Assembly: GCF_000384315.1 (NCBI RefSeq)
Contig: NZ_ARVW01000001.1
Location: 5,642,157 to 5,706,156 of the forward strand
DNA length: 64,000 nt
Origin: Amycolatopsis nigrescens CSC17Ta-90
GTDB lineage: Bacteria; Actinomycetota; Actinomycetes; Mycobacteriales; Pseudonocardiaceae
Direction of reading: 5' to 3'
The notes beneath the pieces were generated by a model. The model worked only from the letters and a program-made list of their open reading frames with translations. It searched no databases and had not been told where the DNA came from. The translations under genes and the position numbers were made by a program. Position 1 is the stretch's first letter. Each line of letters opens with the position of its first letter. Positions 35,301 through 43,438 of this stretch are shown here, piece by piece.

Positions 35301-36007
35301 GGGCGACCCAGCAGCGGCGGGCCAAGCGCGCGGAGAAGGACCTGGCACTGCTGGGCAAGGTGAACCCGCTGGCGCTGGAGGAGTTCGCCGCACTGGAGGA
35401 GCGCTACAAGTTCCTGTCCACCCAGCTCGAGGACCTCAAGGCCACCCGGCGCGACCTGCTCACCGTGATCAAGGAGGTGGACGAGAAGATCCTGGAGGTC
35501 TTCAACTCCGCCTACGAGGACGTCGCGCGCGAGTTCGAGATCGTGTTCTCGGTGCTGTTCCCCGGCGGTGAGGGCCGGATGGTGCTCACCGAGCCGGACG
35601 ACCTGCTGGCCACCGGGGTGGACGTGGAGGCGCGGCCGCCCGGTAAGAAGGTCAAGCGGCTGTCCCTGCTCTCCGGTGGCGAGAAGTCGCTGGTCGCGGT
35701 CGCCATGCTGGTGGCCATCTTCCGCGCCAGGCCTTCGCCCTTCTACGTGATGGACGAGGTCGAAGCCGCGCTGGACGACACCAACATGCGCCGGCTGATC
35801 AGCCTGCTGGAGCAGTTGCGGGCCGCTTCGCAGCTGATCATCATCACCCACCAGAAGCCGACCATGGAGATCGCGGACGCGCTCTACGGGGTCAGCATGC
35901 AGGGCGACGGCATCACCAAGGTGATCTCGCAGCGGCTGCGGGACGGGAACGAGCCCAGGGCTGCCGCTGAACCGCCGGACGCCCCGTCGCCGGCGCCCGA
36001 AGCTTAG
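32369..36007 (+). CDS. smc: Chromosome segregation protein SMC
   Basis: 1212 residues from GTG 32369. The N-terminal ATPase head begins LKSLTLKGFKSFASATTL with Walker A GPNGSGKSN near residue 32. Two long coiled coils (about 170-490 and 670-1010) flank a hinge at about 500-650 rich in GxGG loops. The C-terminal head carries the ABC signature LSGGEKS near residue 1101 and Walker B YVMDEVEAALDD. SMC compacts and segregates chromosomes with ScpA/B, which are not in the window. A Pro/Ala tail ends the protein. Many long antisense frames over this gene are codon-bias shadows. Confidence 0.97.
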   Translation: MHLKSLTLKGFKSFASATTLRFEPGITCVVGPNGSGKSNVLDALRWVMGTQGAKDLRGGKMEDVIFAGTAGRAPLGRAEVTLTIDNADGALPIDYTEVSITRRMFRDGASEYEINGSTCRLMDVQELLSDSGIGREMHVIVGQGQLAQILEAKPEERRAFIEEAAGVLKHRKRKEKALRKLNAMQANLDRLGDLTTELRRQLKPLGKQAEIARKAQSVQSELRDSRLRLMADDLVTQRTDLAREEADENAARARRAEVEQALEVVTAEQNQLESAMAEDAPKLAAAQDTWYKLSALAERLRGTVRLAVERERHLTSEVQAPTGGRDPEELLAEAEHAAEREEELNEAVAEARSALSQAVQRREQLEHAVQAAERAHMAAVRAIADRREGLAKLTGQVEALRSKNGATSDEIDRLTVAIDEAGARAEHAAEELEEAKAEGGVEESDDAELQSRHDRAVEANSAAKSRVEELVKAERTAERDIASEKARVDALSMGLKRKDGAGALLGASDELPGLLGSVAALLTVEAGHEVALAAALGPVADAVAVAGGEDALAALKYLKANDSGRAGILLGGFGAGGADRSDWPSLPPGARWAREVVSAPEALRPAVERALDRVAIVDTLDTARRLVAVHPAVSTVTAEGDVFGSNWAVGGSARSESVIEVQAAVDEAQDRMLAAERALERFTAELEGARAEQQDRRDEVGQAKDALGEAKVRKARSSERLNRMQQAARSAEAEVTRLREQRAKVEHSREEALSKLAELEERLTAVAEQDVDEDPDTTERDQAADELAGVRQEEVEARLALRTAEERARGIAGKAESLRRAAHAERQARERAEKARLARAKGAEIASAVVNGGEIALERIEISVQRAATERDAAQAERQRRESALAQVRSRVRELAGELEKLTDAVHRDEVLRAEQRLRLEQLETKIAEDFGIGLEDLVAEYGPNVPVPPSAGEMAEYEEAKERGEAVTAPPAIPYDRATQQRRAKRAEKDLALLGKVNPLALEEFAALEERYKFLSTQLEDLKATRRDLLTVIKEVDEKILEVFNSAYEDVAREFEIVFSVLFPGGEGRMVLTEPDDLLATGVDVEARPPGKKVKRLSLLSGGEKSLVAVAMLVAIFRARPSPFYVMDEVEAALDDTNMRRLISLLEQLRAASQLIIITHQKPTMEIADALYGVSMQGDGITKVISQRLRDGNEPRAAAEPPDAPSPAPEA

Positions 36008-36366
36008 TGCTCGGGGAGAATTCATCGACGCCATGCGGAGGATTAACCGTGCGGCTCGGTCATCCGCTAGCCTATTCCGGAATTGGATAGCTGATTTCTT
36101 TCGCTGCTCCGATCGGCAGACAAAGTTTTGTTGAAGTCTGTATGGTCGCGAAGCTGCCGGTAGCCCATCACGCGGATGGCGGTGTCCGGTCCAGACCTAT
36201 TGGGTAAGGTCGTCTACGCGTCCCGCTGGACCGACTAACCGCATTCCAGCCCGAGGTCGCCCGTCTGTGCCACACCCTCCCCTCCGGAAAATGAAGGACC
36301 TATTGTCATGCGAAGATTCAGGTGCAGGTGCGCCCAATACCGCGACCAGGGCCGACCGAGCCGGTG
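36008..36366. other. Intergenic region after smc
   Basis: About 360 bp with lower GC than the flanks. No gene is supported. It holds several imperfect dyads, e.g. ATTCCGGAAT near 36075 and GGTCCAG/CTGGACC separated by 32 nt near 36198, none convincing. It marks the left boundary of the non-core segment between smc and ftsY. No tRNA-like or att-type direct repeat was seen by eye. Confidence 0.4.
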
Positions 36367-36945
36367 ATGCTGAGAAAACCAGCGGTCGTTAATATGAAAA
36401 TTGTGAAACCAGGAAACCCCTCGCCTTGGCGAGTTCCCGGCGTCCGGGAAATCCTGGCCCAATTCGGCAGGCCGATCGGCGTGCTCGGCAGCCCGCGAAT
36501 CGGCACCGTCTCCGCGGTCGGCTACGAGGACGCCGACGACCCCGCCATGGCGGTGAAAGTCCAGTACCGGTTCGGCGGCGCGCTGCGCGCCTACGTCTAT
36601 ACCGTTCGGGACCGGCCCCCCGGCCGTCCCAGGCGCCAGGTGCGGGACGACCTGGTGGGTTTCTGGATGCACACCGCCGGCTCGCCGGCGGTTCGCGAGG
36701 TCGGCGTGCAGGCGAAGGTAGCTGCGGCCTTCGAGTTCGCCGCCGAGTTGGAGGACGCCCGCGCCGCACCGACCGTGGTCGACGTCGACGGTGTGCCGCG
36801 AGGTGCCGCGCTGCTCACCGCCCGCGGGGTGGGTGCGGTGGACGTGCCGGGTGAAGGCTGCGATCTGCGCGTGCTGGGAGCGGCGGAGGTGTTGCCGTTG
36901 GTTACCTTGCGCACGCTGTCGGTAACGGAAAAGCATGGTGGGTAG
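36367..36945 (+). CDS. Hypothetical protein
   Basis: 192 residues from ATG 36367; the frame opens at GTG 36322 and another ATG lies at 36394, and none has a strong ribosome site, so the start is open. The N-terminal half (KIVKPGNPSPWRVPGVREIL, then a beta-rich region with VQYRFGGALRAYVYTVRD) looks folded; the C-terminal part is Ala/Val-rich. No signal peptide or membrane helix. I do not recognise the family. It precedes an orphan MobC-like gene by 76 bp, in the segment between smc and ftsY, so it may be part of an element remnant. Confidence 0.55.
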   Translation: MLRKPAVVNMKIVKPGNPSPWRVPGVREILAQFGRPIGVLGSPRIGTVSAVGYEDADDPAMAVKVQYRFGGALRAYVYTVRDRPPGRPRRQVRDDLVGFWMHTAGSPAVREVGVQAKVAAAFEFAAELEDARAAPTVVDVDGVPRGAALLTARGVGAVDVPGEGCDLRVLGAAEVLPLVTLRTLSVTEKHGG

Positions 36946-37021
36946 ACAGAACTGAAGCAGAGATGAGGCCAGACAGGTGCGAGGGTGCGGCCACACGGCC
37001 GTGCCTCGGGGTGGGAGTCCA

Positions 37022-37462
37022 GTGACAGAGAGCGGGTTCAGCCCGACCGGCCGCCGGCGGCGCCGTCAAGGGGGGCGGCGAAATCAGTATCTGGTGCGCT
37101 ACGACGATCAGGAGAACGTGCTGGTCCGTCAGAGAGCGGAGGCGGCGGGACTGTCGGTGCCCGCCTTTCTCTGCATGGTCAGCCTCGGCCACGGCTCGGA
37201 AATGCCGTCGCCGGCCGGCGTGGCGCCCGAGCAGGAGCTGCCGGAGCCGGTGCGCGTGCTGACCGCGATCCTGCGTGAGCTGGCCCGCGGCACCGACCGG
37301 CTCGCCCAGCAGGTCCAGGTGCACCGGCAGATTTCCACCGAGGAGCTGGCCGGTTTCCTGGATCAGGCGGAGAAGCAGATCGACCAGCTCGTGGTGCTCC
37401 GGTCCAGGCTGGACAGGTATCCGGCCTCGGCGGGCCGGGACCGGGATCGCCGGTTTCCCTAG
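37022..37462 (+). CDS. MobC-like plasmid mobilisation / relaxosome accessory protein
   Basis: 146 residues from GTG 37022, preceded by GGGAG; the frame opens at 36977 without a ribosome site. A basic tail (GRRRRRQGGRR) leads into a ribbon-helix-helix-like segment YLVRYDDQENVLVRQRAEAA ending GLSVPAFL, then helices with LTAILRELARGTDRLAQQV, matching the MobC pattern in which an ELRRIGNNLNQ-like helix follows the DNA-binding domain. MobC proteins help a relaxase nick oriT. No relaxase, oriT or integrase is nearby, so this is either a remnant of a mobile element or a domesticated DNA-binding protein. Family call moderate. Confidence 0.6.
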   Translation: MTESGFSPTGRRRRRQGGRRNQYLVRYDDQENVLVRQRAEAAGLSVPAFLCMVSLGHGSEMPSPAGVAPEQELPEPVRVLTAILRELARGTDRLAQQVQVHRQISTEELAGFLDQAEKQIDQLVVLRSRLDRYPASAGRDRDRRFP

Positions 37463-37598
37463 CCGGGGCAGGGGTCTTCGCCGGCACGGCCCAGGCCGCC
37501 GTGCTGCGAATGGTGGCTTTCCGACCGGACGACCGTCCTGTTGGTACAGACCACCCATGTGGCGCTAGACACACCTGGTTAACGTGCATTTTACTTTT

Positions 37599-37616
37599 CG
37601 AGTAATCGATTACTCG
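37599..37616. promoter_or_regulatory. Perfect 18-bp palindrome, LacI-type operator
   Basis: CGAGTAATCGATTACTCG is a perfect palindrome 43 bp upstream of the GH172 start codon. LacI-family operators in actinobacteria have this form, with a central CG and AAT/ATT flanks. No LacI gene is in the window, so the regulator is unlinked. The sequence is clear; regulator family is inferred. Confidence 0.7.
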
Positions 37617-37658
37617 CATCGTGCGCGAATCCCCTCCTCGGAACAGGAGTACCCCGCC

Positions 37659-40241
37659 TTGGCCACGAATTCCGTTGTTCCGTCCAGACTTTCCGGCAGA
37701 GCCGGGCGCGGTGGGGCCGCGCTCGTGATGGCCGCACTCGCCTGTCTCACCATGACGGTCGCCCCTGCTCAGGCGGCTCCGGCGGCGGCGCCGACCGTGT
37801 CAAAGGGCCCGGTCGGCTGGGATACCTATCGTTCACTCAACGGCCTGGAGCGGCTTCGGCCCGGCGAACAGGTCAAGCAGTTCTCGAGTTTCGATCGCAC
37901 CGGCGGCAATGACGACGGGTTCGAAGGTACTTATTCCTGTCTGCGCAACAGGTCCGACGGCCGATGCGTGATCGCCGACGCTCGTGGTGCCGGTGAGATC
38001 TCGTCGCTGTGGTTCACCTACGCCGCGAACTCGGTGGCCGCGATCGGTGAGATCACCATCGAGCTGGACGGCCGGACCGTCCTGCAGGGCTCGCTGCAGG
38101 ACATCGTGAACGGGGCGAAGGGCGCGCCGTTCGTCTGGCCGCTGGTCGGCAACTCGGCCGACACCATGGGCGGCACGGTGATCAAGGTGCCGATGCCCTA
38201 CACCAGCTCGATGCGCATCACCACGCAGAACAATCCGCACTTCTACCACGTCACCTACCGGCAGTTCGCGGACGCGGCCGGGGTGCGCACCTTCGACCCG
38301 ACCGACAAGGCGCTGGACGTGGTCGAGCGGCTGCGCGGTTACGGGGTCCGCGACCCGAAGCCGGCCGCCCCGGGGGCGCGGACCGAGCGGACCGGGGTCG
38401 AACTGCCCCCTGGCGGTGCGATGAGCGTGCCGGTGGGCAGTGGGCCCGGCCGGATCAGCCAGCTTCAGCTGCGGTTGCCGCAGGTGGTCACCGCGCCGGC
38501 GATCTACGACGACGGCCGCGCCTTCAAACCGGGCAGCAGCTCGTTCAGCATGGCCATCGACCCGGCCAACGACGGCGTCCGGCTGACCCGCCGCTACGAC
38601 CCGAAGATCGCCGAACAGCACTCCATCGTCTTGGTGGACGGCCAGCAGGTCGGGGAGTGGCGCACCGGCGCGGCCACCCCGCCGGACACCTGGGGTGACC
38701 TGACCATGGACATCCCGAAGTCGCTCACCGGCGGGAAGTCGCGGATCGGGATCACCAACAGGTTCGTCTCGTCCAGCTTCGACATCAACGAGTTCCGCTA
38801 CGACGTGCACTCCAAGGTCGGCGGCGAGTGGGTGCACACCGACCTGCTCGACGTGGGGCCCAACCACCGGAACGAAGAGGCCGCCCACGGCTACCAGATC
38901 CTCGGCCAGCGCTGGGAAGGTCTCGGCGTGTTCCGCTATCCGTCCGATCCGGCGCGGGTGGCCGCGTCGGACGCGGTGCTGGAGGGTCTCCGGCTGCGGG
39001 TCAGCTTCGACGGCCGCACCACGGTGGACAGTCCGGTCGGCGAGTTCTTCGGCTCCGGGCTGGGCAAGTACGCCGCCCGCAACCTGATGAGCGGGATCGA
39101 CACCACCGAGAACGGCGCCTTCACCTCGTGGTGGCCGATGCCCTTCGCGGAAGGTGCCAAGGTGGAGCTGGTGAACGGCTCCACGGAGCCGGTGCAGGCC
39201 GGCAGCCTCGCGATCACCTCGGCGCCGGACGTCACGCTGCCCGGCGATCTGGCCGGTGACGGCACGCTCGGCTACTTCAACGCCACCCATCAGCGCGGGG
39301 ACACCGTGCCGGGGAAGGAGTGGAACTTCCTGACCGCCGAGGGCAAGGGCGTCTTCTACGGGGTGACCACGACCATGCGCGGGCACATTCCGCCCGGTGG
39401 TGACCACCAGATGAGCTACCTGGAGGGCGACGAGCGGGTCTACGCGGACGGCTCGGCCAGCCCCAGCCTGATCGGCACCGGCTCGGAGGACTTCTACGAG
39501 TCCGGCTGGTACTTCATGGACCAGGAGGCGGGCAACCGGGAAGGGGTCAGCTACGCGATGCCGCAGGCCGGCCTGGTCAGCCACGAGAACGCGGCTGACG
39601 GCTGCCAGTACGTGTGCCTGAACGCCTACCGGCTGATGGTCGCGGACGCGGTGCCGTTCGGCAGCAGCCTGGAGTTCGACATCGAGCACGGCCCCAACTC
39701 GGACCGCGCGGCCAACTACAGCTCCACCGCGTACTGGTACGGCCAGCCGTCGCCGTCACTGGCCAAGACCGACACGGTCGACGCCGCCGACGACGCCAGC
39801 AGGGCGCTGCACGGCTATTCGGCCACCGGCGAGACCAGGGGCACCCTGACCTCCACCTTCGAGGGCAGGGGCGACACCACCCCGGTCACCGGCGGAACCA
39901 CTTCGGCCACCGGCCCGGTCCGGTTCACCGCCAAGGTGGAGCAGGCGAACGGCGGGCTGCGCCTGCACCGGGTCTCGGATCAGGCGAACGGTTTCCAGCG
40001 GGCCAACGTGTTCATCGACGACCGCCTTGTCGGTGAGTGGTACCAGCCGCTGACCAACGGGCACTCGCGCTGGCTCGAGGACGGGTTCGACATTCCGGCC
40101 GCGCTCACCGGCGGGAAGGCCGCAGTACAGGTCCGGCTGGAACCGGTCGGTGGCGCACCGGCATGGTCGGGCTCGCGCTACACGGTGTTCTCCCAGATCG
40201 GACCGGGCGTCGACGCGGCAGCCGGCCCCGGGCTCGACTAG
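37659..40241 (+). CDS. Secreted DUF2961 / GH172-family glycoside hydrolase
   Basis: 860 residues from TTG 37659, chosen because CAGGAG lies about 9 nt upstream and gives a clean signal peptide ending about residue 40; the open frame starts at 37584 but would include the operator. The GH172/DUF2961 core spans about 60-650, with GWDTYRSLNGLERLRPGEQV near the start, a segment rich in Asp/Asn loops and the family motif GTGSEDFYESGWYF near residue 608. The last 170 residues form a separate beta-sandwich (YVFI/WLEDGFDIPAALTGG pattern), which also occurs once in the middle of the protein. GH172 enzymes act on fructosides or D-arabinofuranosides, including mycobacterial-type arabinan. Behind a LacI-like operator. 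Confidence 0.85.
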   Translation: MATNSVVPSRLSGRAGRGGAALVMAALACLTMTVAPAQAAPAAAPTVSKGPVGWDTYRSLNGLERLRPGEQVKQFSSFDRTGGNDDGFEGTYSCLRNRSDGRCVIADARGAGEISSLWFTYAANSVAAIGEITIELDGRTVLQGSLQDIVNGAKGAPFVWPLVGNSADTMGGTVIKVPMPYTSSMRITTQNNPHFYHVTYRQFADAAGVRTFDPTDKALDVVERLRGYGVRDPKPAAPGARTERTGVELPPGGAMSVPVGSGPGRISQLQLRLPQVVTAPAIYDDGRAFKPGSSSFSMAIDPANDGVRLTRRYDPKIAEQHSIVLVDGQQVGEWRTGAATPPDTWGDLTMDIPKSLTGGKSRIGITNRFVSSSFDINEFRYDVHSKVGGEWVHTDLLDVGPNHRNEEAAHGYQILGQRWEGLGVFRYPSDPARVAASDAVLEGLRLRVSFDGRTTVDSPVGEFFGSGLGKYAARNLMSGIDTTENGAFTSWWPMPFAEGAKVELVNGSTEPVQAGSLAITSAPDVTLPGDLAGDGTLGYFNATHQRGDTVPGKEWNFLTAEGKGVFYGVTTTMRGHIPPGGDHQMSYLEGDERVYADGSASPSLIGTGSEDFYESGWYFMDQEAGNREGVSYAMPQAGLVSHENAADGCQYVCLNAYRLMVADAVPFGSSLEFDIEHGPNSDRAANYSSTAYWYGQPSPSLAKTDTVDAADDASRALHGYSATGETRGTLTSTFEGRGDTTPVTGGTTSATGPVRFTAKVEQANGGLRLHRVSDQANGFQRANVFIDDRLVGEWYQPLTNGHSRWLEDGFDIPAALTGGKAAVQVRLEPVGGAPAWSGSRYTVFSQIGPGVDAAAGPGLD

Positions 40242-40263
40242 AGCACTGCTCGGCAGCGCGTGC

Positions 40264-40305
40264 CGGGGATATGGAGGCGGTAGAGGGCCCGCCTCCATAT
40301 CCCCG
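40264..40305. terminator. Hairpin terminator of GH172 gene
   Basis: Perfect 17-bp arms (40264-40280 and 40289-40305, core GGGGATATGGAGGCGG) with an 8-nt loop, 22 bp after the GH172 stop. A second, different hairpin at 40382-40427 lies nearer to the convergent symporter gene. Confidence 0.85.
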
Positions 40306-40381
40306 TGCCGCTTTCCGGTGCGATCCACGAAGAAGCCGGTTCCCAGGCGTTTTCGGATGTTCTCTTGTCAAGCAACGTTCG

Positions 40382-40427
40382 GTCGTGCCCGGCGGGGGCG
40401 GACAGAAGACCCACCGCCGGGCACGAC
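40382..40427. terminator. Hairpin terminator of anmK-symporter unit
   Basis: Perfect 14-bp arms GTCGTGCCCGGCGG (40382-40395) and CCGCCGGGCACGAC (40414-40427) around 18 nt. It is 50 bp past the symporter stop on the minus strand. With the hairpin at 40264, each convergent transcript has its own terminator. Confidence 0.75.
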
Positions 40428-40476
40428 TCCACGATACCCAACTATCGAACACGCGTTCGAACACCTTCGGGTGAAC

Positions 40477-42051
40477 TTATGCGGGCTCGGGCTCCTTTTC
40501 CGGCTCGTCCAGCCCCGACTGCGGCGCGGGAGTCTTGTGGCGCAAGGAAAGCAGCCCACCGACGAGCAGCGTGATGAGCACCCCGAACAGGGTGTACCAG
40601 GGAAACGCGAGCGCCACCTTGTCCCCGCCCGCCTTGCCGAAGTCCACCCCGAGCAGCGAGCCGCTGGCCTTGCTGAACTTCAGGCCGAGGATCACGAAGG
40701 CCATCACCACCACGGTCACCACGAACGCGATGATCGCGTCCGGCTGCCGCGCCTTCTTGAACAGCAGCCCGAGCAGGAACGCGCCGAGCAGCGCGCCGTA
40801 GGTGTAGCCGGTGATGGACAGGCCCTGCACCACGATCGGGTCGCTGGTGGAGGAGTAGGACGCGAAGAAGCCGGCGAACACGATCAGCAGCCCGGCCCAG
40901 ATCACCGTCCAGATCCGGCCCTGCTTCAACCGGTCGGTGTCCGAGAGCTGCCGTTTGATCAGCCGCTCGTAGACGTCGGTGACGGTGGACGAGGCCAGCG
41001 CGCCGAGCGAGGAGCTCAGTGCCGCCGCCAGGATGCCCGCGATCACGAACCCGGACAGCCCGCTGGGCAGCTCGGTGACGATGTAGTTCGCGAACAGCTC
41101 GTCGTTGGTGCGCAGGCCGAGCTGCTTGACCGGGTCGAGCCCGTTGTAGAACGCCCACAGCATCACGCCGATGAACAGGAACAGCGCGAACTGCAGGAAC
41201 ACCACGAACCCGCTCGCGATCAGCGCCTTCTGCGCGGCCTTGAGGTCGTTGGTGGACTGCAGCCGCTGCACGATCAGCTGGTCCGAACCGTGCGAGGCCA
41301 TGGAGAGCACGGCGCCACCGATGACCGCGGTGATGATCGCGTACTGCCCGGTCAGCGGGTGCGAGCTGAAGTCGAGGATCTGGAACTTGTTCGCGTCGAA
41401 CGCCCGGCTGAACCAGCCCTCCGGCAGCCGGGTGGCCAGCACCCAGATGACCGCGATCCCGCCGAGCACGTACCAGAGCATCTGGATCGCGTCGACCCAG
41501 ACCACCGCGCGCACCCCGCCGAAGAAGCTGTAGATGACCATCGCGATGCCGAGAGCGAGCACGATCAGCCAGTACGACACGGTCACCCCGTACGCCCCGA
41601 GCACCACCTTGATCGGGATCGCGGTGGCGAACAGCCGGAGGCCGTCGGCCAGCAGCCGGGTGAGCAGGAAGGTGACCGAGGCGGTGCCCTGGATGCCGCT
41701 GCCGAACCGCTTGCCGAGGAAGGCGTAGGCGGTGACCAGGTTTCCGGCCACGTAGCGGGGCAGCAGCACGAACGAAACCACGATCCGGCCGAGGATGTAC
41801 CCGATCGCCAGTGACAGGTAGGTCATGCCGCCGGCGCCGGGGGCGGCGATGTAGGCGACCGTCGGCACGGACAGCACGGTCAGCGTGGAGGTCTCCGCCG
41901 AGACCACCGACAGGCAGGCGACCCACCAGGAGATCTTGCCGTCGCCGACGAAGTAGTCCTTGCCGGACTTCTGCCGGCCGCCGATCGCGATGCCGAGCAA
42001 CGGCATGCCGATCAGGAAGACCAGGATGATCGCGAGGTCGAGAGCGCGCAT
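40477..42051 (-). CDS. Sodium:solute symporter (SSS family)
   Basis: 524 residues, ATG 42051 preceded by GGAGATACCA. About thirteen membrane helices. The family opening RALDLAIILVFLIGMPLLGI, the GRQKSGKDYFVGD loop and the helix WWVACLSVVSAETSTLTVLS identify SSS transporters, which couple sodium entry to uptake of sugars, amino acids, sialic acid or similar. It lies 9 bp downstream of anmK on the same strand. That suggests, but does not show, that its substrate is an anhydro amino sugar or muropeptide fragment. The C-terminal tail is acidic (EPEKEPEPA). Confidence 0.9.
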   Translation of the reverse strand: MRALDLAIILVFLIGMPLLGIAIGGRQKSGKDYFVGDGKISWWVACLSVVSAETSTLTVLSVPTVAYIAAPGAGGMTYLSLAIGYILGRIVVSFVLLPRYVAGNLVTAYAFLGKRFGSGIQGTASVTFLLTRLLADGLRLFATAIPIKVVLGAYGVTVSYWLIVLALGIAMVIYSFFGGVRAVVWVDAIQMLWYVLGGIAVIWVLATRLPEGWFSRAFDANKFQILDFSSHPLTGQYAIITAVIGGAVLSMASHGSDQLIVQRLQSTNDLKAAQKALIASGFVVFLQFALFLFIGVMLWAFYNGLDPVKQLGLRTNDELFANYIVTELPSGLSGFVIAGILAAALSSSLGALASSTVTDVYERLIKRQLSDTDRLKQGRIWTVIWAGLLIVFAGFFASYSSTSDPIVVQGLSITGYTYGALLGAFLLGLLFKKARQPDAIIAFVVTVVVMAFVILGLKFSKASGSLLGVDFGKAGGDKVALAFPWYTLFGVLITLLVGGLLSLRHKTPAPQSGLDEPEKEPEPA

Positions 42052-42060
42052 TGGTATCTC

Positions 42061-43278
42061 CTACCGGTTGTGCTGTGCCGCCGCTACCCGCATCCGGGTC
42101 ACGGTTGTGGTTCGGGGCGGCGGAAGTCGCAGGGGGCCGGCGCCGGGGGTGATGCTGCCCAGCAGCCGCGGGCCGGCCGCCCCGGTGGCGGATGGCAGGT
42201 TGGCCGGCAGTCCGTGCCAGGTCAGCCAGCCGAGCAAGGCGGTCAGGTAGGCCTCTTTCGCCTCCTGCGGCAGGCCGAGCTCGTCGCTGGTGCGCAGGCC
42301 GATGTCGCCGAGGCGCCTGGCGAGCGCCGACATCAGGGCCGGGTTGCGCACGCCGCCACCGGAGGCGACCACGGTCCGCACCCCGTGCCGGGCGCAGTCC
42401 CGCGCGACCGTGGCCGCGGTCAGCTCGGTGAGCGTGGCCAGCAGGTCTTCCGGTCCGATCGGTGCCACGCCGGAGACGGCCGTGTCCAGATAGCCGGCGT
42501 GGAAGTGCTCCTTGCCGGTGGACTTCGGCGGCGGCGCCGAATAGTAGGGGTCTTCGAGCAGCCGCCGCAGCAGGTCGTCCCGGACTTGGCCGCGGCCGGC
42601 CAGCGCGCCGTCGGTGTCGCTGCGCTGGGCGCCGCCGGTGACCTGGTGCGCGGCCAGGTCCAGCAGCGCGTTGCCAGGCCCGGTGTCGTAGGCGAGCGTG
42701 CTCCCGTCCGGGCCGACCACGGTGATGTTCGCGATGCCGCCGATGTTCAGCCCGGCGCAGGGCCGGCCGTCGAACTCGGCGAGCCCGCGCAGCCACAGCG
42801 CGTCCAGGGTGCTCGCCAGCGGAGCGCCGTGCCCGCCCGCGGCGACGTCCCTGGCCCGCAGGTCGGCCAGCACGGGCAGCCCGGTGCGTTCGGCGATCCA
42901 TGCGGGCTGGCCCAGTTGCAGGGTGCCGAGCGCGCGCGAGTCCTGCACCCAGTGGAAGACCGTCTGGCCGAGCGAGGCGATCAGGTCGGCCCGGCCACCG
43001 GCGAGCTGCCGCACGCCGGTCTCCGCAGCTTCGGCGAAGACCTGGCCGATCCGGGTGTCCAGCATGGTGAGCCGTTCCGCGCTGCTCGGGTTCGGCGGCA
43101 GCGAGGCCAGCACGTCGGCGCGCAGTGCCTCCGGATAGGCCAGCTCGAGGTGGCCCAACGGGTTGAGGGTGAGTTCTTCGCCCCGCGCGTGCAGTTCGGC
43201 GGCCGCCACGTCGATCCCGTCGACGGACGTGCCGGACAGCAGCCCGAGCACCCGGATCGGCCCGGTTTCGGCCGTCAT
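42061..43278 (-). CDS. anmK: Anhydro-N-acetylmuramic acid kinase
   Basis: 405 residues from ATG 43278, with GGGGGAG just upstream; a second ATG at 43290 lacks a ribosome site and the frame runs on to 43533. The family opening IRVLGLLSGTSVDGIDVAAAEL and the ATPase-like folds GLNIGGIANITVVG, AYDTGPGNALLD and VVASGGGVRNPALM are clear. AnmK opens the 1,6-anhydro ring of MurNAc recovered from peptidoglycan and phosphorylates it. Together with the downstream symporter this forms a candidate muropeptide-recycling unit. No N-acetylmuramic acid 6-phosphate etherase gene is in the window. Confidence 0.93.
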   Translation of the reverse strand: MTAETGPIRVLGLLSGTSVDGIDVAAAELHARGEELTLNPLGHLELAYPEALRADVLASLPPNPSSAERLTMLDTRIGQVFAEAAETGVRQLAGGRADLIASLGQTVFHWVQDSRALGTLQLGQPAWIAERTGLPVLADLRARDVAAGGHGAPLASTLDALWLRGLAEFDGRPCAGLNIGGIANITVVGPDGSTLAYDTGPGNALLDLAAHQVTGGAQRSDTDGALAGRGQVRDDLLRRLLEDPYYSAPPPKSTGKEHFHAGYLDTAVSGVAPIGPEDLLATLTELTAATVARDCARHGVRTVVASGGGVRNPALMSALARRLGDIGLRTSDELGLPQEAKEAYLTALLGWLTWHGLPANLPSATGAAGPRLLGSITPGAGPLRLPPPRTTTVTRMRVAAAQHNR

Positions 43279-43438
43279 TGGCTCCCCCATGGAGGAGTGG
43301 TCTAATCCACCAGCCCGGGGGCACGCAAGCGGAACCGTGAGACCTTGACCAAACCGAGTCGTGTCAGGTGAGACATTCTCGCGTTCGCTCTCCGGGGGTG
43401 GCCGGCCATGGCTCGCTCCGGATGCGAGGATGACGCGC

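Noticed and set aside
32102..36034. 1310-codon frame antisense to smc
   Set aside because: Long antisense frames are expected opposite high-GC genes; the plus strand encodes a clear SMC protein.
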